Made by a program: the position numbers and the translations under genes | DNA from: an uncultured Bordetella sp. | GTDB lineage: Bacteria > Pseudomonadota > Gammaproteobacteria > Burkholderiales > Burkholderiaceae_B | NCBI GenBank assembly: GCA_937881145.1 | Contig: CALGFL010000054.1 | Location: 1-5,275 of the forward strand | Length of the DNA stretch: 5,275 nucleotides | Reading direction: 5' to 3' | Shown here: piece by piece, positions 1 through 4,998 of the stretch | Position numbering within the stretch: position 1 is the stretch's first letter | Layout: each line of letters begins with the position of its first letter | Notes under the pieces: generated by a model | The model's input: the letters and a program-made list of their open reading frames with translations, nothing else | Told to the model about the DNA's origin: nothing | The model's database searches: none

Positions 1-418
1 CGTGCGCGTGGTGGCTGCGATGGTGCGCGGCCCACCACAGCGGACCGCGCTGCACGCACGAGGCGCCCAGAATCGCAAAGACGAATTGCGCAGCACGGGA
101 GGTGCGAAACGCGCGGTGCGAGAAATAGCGGTGGTAGAAGGCCGTCAGGAAGAACATGCGCATGACGTACATCGACAGCGCGATCGCCACGGCGACGGGC
201 GAGACGCCCACCCACAGCACGCCCAGGCATCCCGCATGGATCAAAAGGAACGGAACCGCCCGGGGCCAGTCGATGCCGTCCCGGGCGGCTCTGTCCGTTG
301 CCGGGTATTGGTCTGGCCCATGGGTGTCGAACCAGCGCCGCAGCGGCATTGTCCACGACGCTCGCCTATGCGCGGCGGCGCGGCCCTGTGGCGTTGTTTC
401 TTCGCGGCGATGTGTCAT
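1..418 (-). CDS. Membrane fatty-acid desaturase, N-terminal part (runs off the left edge)
   Basis: The first 139 codons of a di-iron membrane desaturase of the acyl-CoA/delta-9 type; the rest lies beyond base 1. Two of the three histidine boxes that bind the di-iron centre are visible: HRYFSH at residues 96-101 and HHRSHH at 132-137 (the HxxHH box is 133-137). Hydrophobic stretches at about 55-72 and 75-95 are likely membrane segments, with WPRAVPF just before the first. The family introduces a double bond into fatty acyl chains at the cytoplasmic membrane, using O2 and an electron donor. I chose the ATG at 418 because an AGGA (425-428) stands 6 bases upstream and a stop (431-433) closes the frame; an internal ATG at 349 has no good ribosome site. 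It is 77 bp downstream of the exported-protein gene on the same strand, so it may belong to the same transcript or have its own promoter. The family call is firm; the exact acyl substrate is not known. Confidence 0.9.
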   Translation of the reverse strand, partial: MTHRREETTPQGRAAAHRRASWTMPLRRWFDTHGPDQYPATDRAARDGIDWPRAVPFLLIHAGCLGVLWVGVSPVAVAIALSMYVMRMFFLTAFYHRYFSHRAFRTSRAAQFVFAILGASCVQRGPLWWAAHHRSHHAH

Positions 419-451
419 TGCAGATCCTGTCTATGCTTGTTCTTGTGCTTT

Positions 452-457
452 CTTATA
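452..457 (-). promoter_or_regulatory. Possible -10 element for the desaturase gene
   Basis: The minus strand reads TATAAG here (5 of 6 matches to TATAAT) within the 77-bp gap ahead of the desaturase. No convincing -35 is found 16-18 bases upstream (CATCCA at 475-480), so a promoter here would need an activator or another sigma factor. An adjacent CGTACG palindrome (458-463) could be part of an operator. Weak call. Confidence 0.25.
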
Positions 458-495
458 CGTACGGCGGTCCGGATTGGATGCGTTGGCGCAAACCC

Positions 496-1293
496 TTAAT
501 TTTCGACATTGCATCGGGACACCAACGGTTCGGTTTCCGCGCGTTCGACCTGTTGCGCCGAGGGAGGGCCGTATTGCGTATCGGCCGCGAATTCGATGCG
601 TACCTGCGGCGTGCCGCCCTGGCCGTCGCGGATGTTGCCGATGCCTTTGAAGCGAAGCAGGCGCCGGTCGGTCAGCGAGTAAGTCACCTCGATCGACGGG
701 AGCACAAAGCCGTACCACGCGCTCAGGCTCAACTTGAACCGGCGTACGGGCCGGTCCTGGTCCGTTGCATCAACGGCGCGTATGGCCAGATGGAGGTATT
801 TCAGGCGGCTGGGAACCAGGAACGCGGCGTCGGCGTCTTTTCCCGAGCCCAGTGCCGTCCAGTGGCTGCGCAGGTAGGCATCGAACCCCGCGTCGATCAC
901 GGCATTGCGCGGCGTCGCAAGTTGCGCGGTCTGGCGCGGCGCGCCGGGACTGCGCCGCACATACACCTGGCGTTCGTCGCCGCGGCCGGTCACGCCCTCG
1001 CTGTAGCCGCTGCGGGCATCGTCAAAATCGAAATCCGGCGCAGCGTCATCGATCCCGCCGTCCAGTCGCTTGCGGGCGAACGGTTCGCCGTTCGGACAGC
1101 GGTACAGCACGATGTGCCGCTCTGCGCCGCGATGGCGCACGACCCAATGCTCTTCGCTATAGAGCAGCTTGCCGCTGTCGCGGGCGTAGGCCCGTCCCAG
1201 ATAGTGCTGTGCGGCCGGTTCCGGCGCCGCGTACGCCGCCGGCAAAAGAATGGCCGCGAGCAGCAGCGCAATGTGCGGATACGTCACTCTCAT
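496..1293 (-). CDS. Exported protein of unknown function, 265 aa
   Basis: I do not recognise a named family. Residues 1-22 form a clear Sec signal peptide: a short basic start, a hydrophobic core (8-19) and an AYA-A cleavage site after residue 22. The mature protein of about 243 residues should be periplasmic or surface-exposed and has no later membrane segment. Notable stretches are YLGRAYARDSGKLLYSEEHW (31-50), a CPNGEPF motif (66-72), an acidic patch DFDFDDA (87-93) and SLSAWYGFVLPSIEVTYSL (189-207). The mature part has only two cysteines (66 and 261), which could form a disulfide. The ATG at 1293 overlaps the TGA of the upstream hydrolase (ATGA, 1290-1293), indicating translational coupling. 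A TTG start at 1308 is possible but would overlap the hydrolase more and spoil the signal peptide. Its place between a hydrolase and a desaturase suggests a job in envelope lipid handling, which is inference. Confidence 0.85.
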   Translation of the reverse strand: MRVTYPHIALLLAAILLPAAYAAPEPAAQHYLGRAYARDSGKLLYSEEHWVVRHRGAERHIVLYRCPNGEPFARKRLDGGIDDAAPDFDFDDARSGYSEGVTGRGDERQVYVRRSPGAPRQTAQLATPRNAVIDAGFDAYLRSHWTALGSGKDADAAFLVPSRLKYLHLAIRAVDATDQDRPVRRFKLSLSAWYGFVLPSIEVTYSLTDRRLLRFKGIGNIRDGQGGTPQVRIEFAADTQYGPPSAQQVERAETEPLVSRCNVEN

Positions 1294-2159
1294 GATTGCG
1301 CCTGCCAAGCTGCGGCCCCGCGGGGCTTGCCCAGGAACGCGCAGAGATCCTGCAGTACGGGAGCGCGCCAGCGCAGGGGACGGGCCAGGGCACCCACGAG
1401 CATCTCGTGGCCCAGCCCGCGATAGCGGATCGCCTGGACGTCGGCCCTCGCGGCCGACAGGGCCTGGGCCAGGCCGTCGGTATTGCGCCGCGGATCCACC
1501 ATGCTGTCTGCCGAGCCCGCCATCAAAAGCGCCGGCGGCGCGCCGCTATGCGCATGGGCGACCGGTTGGGAGTCGGCGGGCGTGCGCGGGTAGTGAAAGA
1601 CCGGCCGGACGGCGCGGGTCTGGATGGGCAGGAAATCGTACGGGCCCGCCATGCCCACCCATCCGGCCAGCATGCTGGGCGATCTGCCGTGGGCCTGCAG
1701 CCAGCGCCGGTCCAGGGCAAGCATCGCCGCGTTGTAGGCGCCCGCGCTGTGGCCCACGAGATACAGGCGTGCGGGATCGCCGCCGTAGCGCGCGCAATGC
1801 TGCGCGATCCACGCGACGGCCCGGGCGCAGTCATGGAGAAAATCGGGATAAGCGGCCTGAGGGTAGAGCTGGTAATCGGCGATGGCCGTGACGTAGCCGC
1901 GCGAGACGAGCGCATCGCCCACGAACTTGTAGTCGGCGCGTGCGCCGCTGCGCCAGCTTCCGCCGTAGAAGAACACCACGACCGGCGCCCCCGCGGCCTG
2001 CCACGGCGCATAGATGTCCAGTTGCTGGCGCGGCCCGCAACCGTAGGAGATGCCCTCGGCGACCTGGCAGGCGTCCGGCGGGATGACGCCATTGAGCAAG
2101 GCCAGCGGCGAGCGCGTGGCCAGTGCCCGCAGGGATGCCCCGAGCCAGATGCTACGCAT
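1290..2159 (-). CDS. Alpha/beta hydrolase (esterase/lipase-like, BD-FAE type)
   Basis: A 289-residue serine hydrolase. The catalytic set is visible: nucleophile Ser138 in GHSAG (136-140), probable acid Asp218 in GSADSMVDP (215-223), and His251 in GLGHEM. The oxyanion loop is YGGSW (65-69), where related lipases and carboxylesterases usually have HGGxW or HGGG. The N-terminal motif ISYGCGPRQQLDIYAP (37-52) is typical of small-ester hydrolases of this group. The natural substrate cannot be read from sequence; an acyl ester or lipid is plausible given the desaturase and lipocalin nearby. The start is the ATG at 2159, preceded by GGGAG (2165-2169) at 5-base spacing; a TTG at 2183 would add 8 residues without such a site. 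There is no clear signal peptide, though residues 1-25 are mildly hydrophobic. It is coupled by an ATGA overlap to the exported protein downstream and lies 186 bp after folE. Confidence 0.9.
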   Translation of the reverse strand: MRSIWLGASLRALATRSPLALLNGVIPPDACQVAEGISYGCGPRQQLDIYAPWQAAGAPVVVFFYGGSWRSGARADYKFVGDALVSRGYVTAIADYQLYPQAAYPDFLHDCARAVAWIAQHCARYGGDPARLYLVGHSAGAYNAAMLALDRRWLQAHGRSPSMLAGWVGMAGPYDFLPIQTRAVRPVFHYPRTPADSQPVAHAHSGAPPALLMAGSADSMVDPRRNTDGLAQALSAARADVQAIRYRGLGHEMLVGALARPLRWRAPVLQDLCAFLGKPRGAAAWQAQS

Positions 2160-2196
2160 GTGGACTCCCGGGAAAATTGACAATCGGTCTCATGAT

Positions 2197-2231
2197 GTCC
2201 GTATATGAAATCGGCTTCTCTACTTACGGAC
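2197..2231 (-). promoter_or_regulatory. Inverted repeat upstream of the hydrolase gene, possible operator/promoter
   Basis: A perfect 7-bp inverted repeat, GTCCGTA (2197-2203) and TACGGAC (2225-2231), is separated by 21 bases and ends 37 bases ahead of the hydrolase start codon. On the minus strand the promoter-side arm overlaps a CATATAC stretch that could be a -10, and the other arm lies where a -35 would be. The arrangement resembles a regulator site over a weak promoter. It would give the hydrolase, exported protein and desaturase their own control in addition to any read-through from merR-folE. Nothing shows which protein binds. Confidence 0.3.
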
Positions 2232-2290
2232 GGGCACCTGTTTTGGATGCAGATGACGGCAATATCGGCCCGGATGCGCCGCGCCGGTCA

Positions 2291-2315
2291 AGACCGCGGC
2301 GCCCTCGCGCGGTCT
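2291..2315 (-). terminator. GC-rich hairpin after folE, possible weak terminator or processing site
   Basis: AGACCGCG (2291-2298) and CGCGGTCT (2308-2315) form a perfect 8-bp stem with a 9-base loop, about 30 bases after the folE stop codon. No T-run follows on the minus strand, so it does not match a standard intrinsic terminator. It could slow polymerase, protect the 3' end of the merR-folE message, or be chance in GC-rich DNA. The rest of the 186-bp gap (2160-2345) holds the inverted repeat described separately and no gene. Confidence 0.3.
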
Positions 2316-2345
2316 GGCGCAAAGAACGCATGGGCCGGCGACCGG

Positions 2346-3071
2346 TCAGGCCCGTTTGGGCAACAGCGAGAAAAACTCGGAACGCAGGCTTTTGTCTTGG
2401 AGAAACGCGCCGCGCATCACGCTGTTGACCATCTTCGATTGATCGTCCTTGACGCCGCGCCAATGCATGCAGAAATGATCGGCTTCGAGCACGAGGGCCA
2501 CCCCCTTGGGCGCGAGCCGGGCCTCCAGCAGATCGGCCAGCTGCTTGATGGCCTCTTCCTGAATCTGGGGGCGCGACATGATCCAGTGCGCCAGGCGCGC
2601 ATACTTGGACAGGCCGATGAGGTTCGAGTCCTGGTCGGGCAGCACGCCGATCCACAGGCGCCCCAGGATTGGGCAGAGATGATGCGAGCAGGCGCTGCGC
2701 ACGGTGATCGGACCGATCACCATCAGTTCGTCGAGCTGTTCCACGTTGGGGAACTCGGTCACGCCCGGCGCCGGCTCGTAGCGTCCGGCGAACACCTCGC
2801 GCATGAACATCTTGGCAACGCGCTTTGCGGTCTCGTGCGAGTTGTGATCGTTGTCGACGTCGATGACCAACGACCGAAGCACGGATTGCATGCGCGCGGC
2901 CACTTCCTCCTGCAGCTGATCGATCTCGCCATCTCGCAGGTAATCGGAAATATTGTCGTTGGCGTGAAAGCGTACGCCCGCGCTCAGCAAACGCTGCCGA
3001 ACTCGCTGCGACAGGGGTACCTCCCCGGTCGTGGCGACCGCGGCGGGCATCGCATTCAAAATTGCATCCAT
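2346..3071 (-). CDS. folE: GTP cyclohydrolase I
   Basis: Converts GTP to 7,8-dihydroneopterin triphosphate and formate, the first step of folate and pterin synthesis, in the cytosol. At 241 residues it is slightly longer than E. coli FolE (about 222); the extra lies in a variable N-terminus. Family marks seen are: the zinc-site segment SACSHHLCP (126-134) with Cys128 and His131, the third zinc ligand Cys201 in HFCMHWRGV (199-207), the LIGLSKYAR stretch (151-159), and QIQEE (169-173), which holds the residues that anchor the pterin ring. The residue after the first zinc cysteine is Ser129; the common form is CEHH. The start ATG at 3071 has GGAG (3079-3082) 7 bases upstream. It lies 41 bp after the MerR-type regulator on the same strand, so they are probably co-transcribed. 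That pairing suggests a stress- or light-induced FolE rather than the housekeeping copy, and the product could feed a photolyase antenna pterin or tetrahydrofolate. The role in the cluster is inference. Confidence 0.95.
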   Translation of the reverse strand: MDAILNAMPAAVATTGEVPLSQRVRQRLLSAGVRFHANDNISDYLRDGEIDQLQEEVAARMQSVLRSLVIDVDNDHNSHETAKRVAKMFMREVFAGRYEPAPGVTEFPNVEQLDELMVIGPITVRSACSHHLCPILGRLWIGVLPDQDSNLIGLSKYARLAHWIMSRPQIQEEAIKQLADLLEARLAPKGVALVLEADHFCMHWRGVKDDQSKMVNSVMRGAFLQDKSLRSEFFSLLPKRA

Positions 3072-3087
3072 TTAACGTCTCCGTTGC

Positions 3088-3112
3088 CGAGGCCTGCACC
3101 GAGCCTCGCAGG
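3088..3112 (-). other. Intercistronic inverted repeats between merR and folE
   Basis: The 41-bp gap contains two competing stems: CGAGGC (3088-3093) with GCCTCG (3103-3108), and CCTGC (3093-3097) with GCAGG (3108-3112). They share bases, so only one can fully form at a time. The structure sits just ahead of the folE ribosome site and could tune its translation or the stability of the folE part of the message. There is no T-run, so it is not a standard terminator. Function unproven. Confidence 0.3.
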
Positions 3113-4099
3113 TCATGACGGCATCGAGTCGAGATGACCCGTCGCCACGCGCTCCAATGCCATTTCGAAGGCATGACGCGCTTGATTGGAAATATCGCCC
3201 AGCAACCGGTGGAGCATTTGGTCGGCAGGCGTCGCTATCGAACAGTTATCGCTGTAGGTTTCGAACGCATCGAGTTGCAAGATCAACTCGATGATGTGCC
3301 GCGGGCACTCGCAGGTCACCGCCCGGGCCAACCCCATCATGGCCTGCAGCTCGCGTTCGTCGAAGCGTTTGTGCCGGCGACCGCCGCCCGGCGGCAGTGG
3401 CAGATCGTCGATCGCGTCGCGGGCCAGGTCGCGCAGCATCTGGCGCATTTCGGACCGGTTGGCAGGGCGGTGGTACAGACGTACGCCGGCCAGCTGCAAG
3501 TTGTCTGCCGCGCTGTTGGCGCCGAAGGGATACACCACGGCAACAGCACGGTAGGCCGCGGCGCGGATGGCCTGAACGATTCTTTCGGCCGTATCGTCCT
3601 GCAGGCCGGAGATCTCGATGATCAGGATGTCGCCCGCCCGCTGTCCGAGTGCTTCGAGCGCTTCCAGGTCGGCAATCGTGGCACCAATCTGCAACCCGCG
3701 CAGCCTCAGTTCCGCGCCGTCTTCCTGGATGCGACCGGCCAGCGCCTCGCCTACCACGGCCAGGTACAGATCTTGCCGTTTTCCCGGGGAGGAGAACGAA
3801 TCGGGGCGATGCCTGGGCGTCGGGTGACCGCGGTCGAGCGAGGCCAACTGCGCGTCGTCGAGCCGGGCGATCGAACCGATGGCATAGCCGCTTTCGACCA
3901 GCGATTTGATAAGCGTCAATCGTTGGATGTCCCGCTCGGAATAGAGTCTCTGACCCGAAGCCGTGGTCGGTGGCGCGACGATGCCGTAGCGGCGCTCCCA
4001 GACGCGCAAGGTGGTCACGGGCATGCCGACCAGGCGGGCCGCGTGGCCGCTGCGGTATCCGTGAGGGGTGCCGGTATCTGTCGTTTTGCTGCGTGTCAT
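3113..4099 (-). CDS. litR: MerR-family regulator, LitR/CarH-like (light-response type)
   Basis: A 328-residue transcription factor. Residues 14-60 are a MerR winged helix-turn-helix (YRSGHAARLVGMPVTTLRVW, then ERRYGI, then GQRLYSERDIQRL). The usual MerR proteins are about 130 residues; here a long sensor part follows. Residues about 110-225 look like an alternating alpha/beta (Rossmann-like) domain resembling the B12-binding module of CarH/LitR, but I see no cobalamin-ligating histidine motif (DxHxxG). The C-terminal part (about 245-325) is helical and carries CECPRH (263-268), FETYSDNC (279-286) and DQMLHRLL (293-300), as in B12-independent ('class II') LitR proteins. In Pseudomonas putida such proteins control light-induced genes including folE, together with a LOV photosensor. 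The start at 4099 is the first ATG of the frame; its ribosome site is weak. It is followed by folE and is divergent from a lipocalin gene, the usual target setting. The MerR call is certain, the LitR class probable, and the light role inferred. Confidence 0.85.
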   Translation of the reverse strand: MTRSKTTDTGTPHGYRSGHAARLVGMPVTTLRVWERRYGIVAPPTTASGQRLYSERDIQRLTLIKSLVESGYAIGSIARLDDAQLASLDRGHPTPRHRPDSFSSPGKRQDLYLAVVGEALAGRIQEDGAELRLRGLQIGATIADLEALEALGQRAGDILIIEISGLQDDTAERIVQAIRAAAYRAVAVVYPFGANSAADNLQLAGVRLYHRPANRSEMRQMLRDLARDAIDDLPLPPGGGRRHKRFDERELQAMMGLARAVTCECPRHIIELILQLDAFETYSDNCSIATPADQMLHRLLGDISNQARHAFEMALERVATGHLDSMPS

Positions 4100-4146
4100 C
4101 GTGAATCTGATAGGCGGGTAGGACGTCGCTGGGTAGATAGGAATAT

Positions 4147-4159
4147 ATTCATTTTGAGT
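4147..4159. repeat. 13-bp box, copy 1 (candidate operator)
   Basis: ATTCATTTTGAGT, an imperfect inverted repeat (ATTCA / TGAGT around TTT). It is part of a 14-bp exact direct repeat (4146-4159 and 4179-4192), 33 bp apart. Relative to the predicted merR start site near 4168 it lies about 10-20 bases downstream, a position suited to repression. Confidence 0.5.
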
Positions 4160-4174
4160 CGAAAATTCAATAAG

Positions 4175-4204
4175 ATCCTATTCATTTTGAGTTTTATTTG
4201 TCAA
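4175..4204 (-). promoter_or_regulatory. Predicted sigma-70-type promoter of the merR-type regulator and folE
   Basis: On the minus strand TTGACA (4199-4204) is a perfect -35 and TAGGAT (4175-4180) a 4-of-6 match to the -10, with 18 bases between. Transcription would start near 4168, leaving a leader of about 68 bases before the ATG at 4099. A copy of the 13-bp box fills most of the spacer between the two elements, where MerR-type regulators often bind, which suggests autoregulation. Confidence 0.55.
4180..4192. repeat. 13-bp box, copy 2 (inside the merR promoter)
   Basis: ATTCATTTTGAGT, identical to copy 1. It lies between the -35 (4199-4204) and -10 (4175-4180) of the predicted merR promoter and touches the -10 by one base. 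A protein bound here would act directly on polymerase. Confidence 0.5.
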
Positions 4205-4252
4205 TTTATTGTTAAAATTGCAGAGAAGTGCTGAAGAATATTCTATTTTCGT

Positions 4253-4265
4253 ATTCAAGTTGAAT
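4253..4265. repeat. 13-bp box, copy 3 (perfect palindrome)
   Basis: ATTCAAGTTGAAT is a perfect palindrome around a central G and matches copies 1 and 2 at 10 of 13 positions, including both outer half-sites apart from one base. It is on the lipocalin side of the AT-rich region, so it may serve the plus-strand promoter. Confidence 0.4.
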
Positions 4266-4336
4266 CGTGTTTTTCATTTTCATCTGCACTGCGTGACGCC
4301 GAAAATCGTCCACGGAAAGGCGCCAGGAAACCGACC

Positions 4337-4408
4337 ATGTGGCGCATCATTCGCAAAACGTCTTCGCCCTCTTTGCGCGAACACACCGTAATGGGAGCAC
4401 CGCGATGA
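4337..4408 (+). CDS. Possible 23-aa leader peptide ahead of the lipocalin
   Basis: An ATG at 4337 is preceded by AGGA (4325-4328) at 8-base spacing and opens a 23-codon frame beginning MWRIIRKTSS. Its TGA (4406-4408) overlaps the lipocalin ATG (4405-4407) as ATGA, the arrangement seen in translationally coupled genes. The peptide is basic, has no recognised family and is too short to judge by composition. It could be a real leader ORF that passes ribosomes to the lipocalin, or chance. The lipocalin has its own ribosome site (GGGAG, 4393-4397), so coupling is not required. Confidence 0.25.
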   Translation: MWRIIRKTSSPSLREHTVMGAPR

Positions 4409-4998
4409 AATGCTTTCTTGCTTCGATGTGCAATCGTGCCCGCGCTATTGCGCTGGCATGGATGTGCGGCCTGCTGGCCGCCTGCACGACCCAGGCGCCT
4501 GCCGGCATCCAGCCCGTGCATGGGTTCGACGCGCAGCGCTATCTGGGCCGCTGGTATGAAATCGCGCGGCTCGATCACGCCTTCGAGCGGGGGTTGACCG
4601 ACGTCAGTGCAACCTATGAAGCCCGAAGCGATGGAGGGCTGACCGTCATCAACCGCGGTTACGACGCGTCATCCGCGACCTGGAAATCGGCGCGTGGCCG
4701 GGCCTATTTCAATGGCCCGACCGATGTCGCATCGCTGAAAGTCTCGTTTTTCGGGCCGTTTTTCGGCGGCTATCACGTGGTGGCGCTGGACACGGACTAT
4801 GGGTGGACCATGGTGGTCGGCAACTACCGCGGCTATTAGTGGATCCTGTCCCGGACCCCGCAGCTTGCGGAATCCGTCCAGGCCGGACTCGTGGCCCAGG
4901 CCGACCGCCTTGGGTTCGATACGGGAAAATTGGTCTGGGTGCCTCAGGAGCAGGCGATCCGAGGCCAAATCAGCTCAGGAGCACATCGCCGGTCATGA
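4405..4998 (+). pseudogene. blc: Blc-type lipocalin lipoprotein, broken by an in-frame TAG
   Basis: Blc-family lipocalins are small outer-membrane lipoproteins that bind fatty acids or lysophospholipids in a beta-barrel. The start at 4405 follows GGGAG at 7-base spacing. Residues 1-27 are a lipoprotein signal ending in the lipobox LAAC (Cys27, followed by Thr, so outer-membrane sorting is expected). Family marks run in order: FDAQRYLGRWYEIARLDHAFERG from 41 (GRW at 48-50), VINRGYD (81-87), LKVSFFGPFFGGYHVVALD (111-129) and a final YRGY. A TAG then stands at codon 145 (4837-4839). The same frame goes straight on with WILSRTPQLAESV and later GFDTGKLVWVPQ, the standard C-terminus of the family, up to a TGA at 4996-4998. 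The stop therefore replaces one codon of an otherwise intact gene. The 144-residue product would lack the last barrel strand and C-terminal helix and is unlikely to fold. Readthrough or a sequencing error are alternatives. The gene is divergent from the merR-type regulator and its 3' end overlaps the anti-sigma gene by 29 bp. Confidence 0.85.

Larger units (their letters stand above)
4141..4280. promoter_or_regulatory. AT-rich divergent control region between merR and lipocalin
   Basis: These 140 bases have 35 G or C (25%), against strongly GC-rich DNA on both sides. The stretch lies inside the 305-bp gap (4100-4404) between the divergent merR-type and lipocalin genes. It holds the merR promoter, three 13-bp boxes and two more short palindromes: GAATATATTC (4141-4150) and AGAATATTCT (4235-4244). 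On the plus strand TAAAAT (4213-4218) is a possible -10 for the lipocalin, but no -35 is found at the right distance. The rest of the gap up to 4404 is the lipocalin leader. Confidence 0.6.

Noticed and set aside
1293..1308. TTG start at 1308 for the exported protein
   Set aside because: The ATG at 1293 forms the ATGA junction with the hydrolase and gives a normal signal peptide.
298..1425. Long plus-strand open frame opposite the exported protein and desaturase
   Set aside because: It is a high-GC shadow: the minus strand has a signal peptide, coupled start and histidine boxes, while this frame shows no family motif and no ribosome site.
1296..2180. Plus-strand open frame covering the hydrolase
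   Set aside because: Antisense to a protein with a complete catalytic triad; no recognisable motif of its own.
2205..3174. Open frames on both strands overlapping folE (plus 2205-3137, minus 2224-3174)
   Set aside because: FolE with all zinc ligands is in another frame; these show only arginine/alanine-rich shadow composition.
3134..4234. Plus-strand 366-codon open frame opposite the MerR-type regulator
   Set aside because: Antisense to a clear MerR helix-turn-helix; its end is low-complexity AT-rich promoter DNA.
4339..4404. Extended GTG start for the lipocalin
   Set aside because: It would put 22 residues ahead of the lipoprotein signal and lacks a ribosome site; the ATG at 4405 has GGGAG and gives a normal lipobox position.
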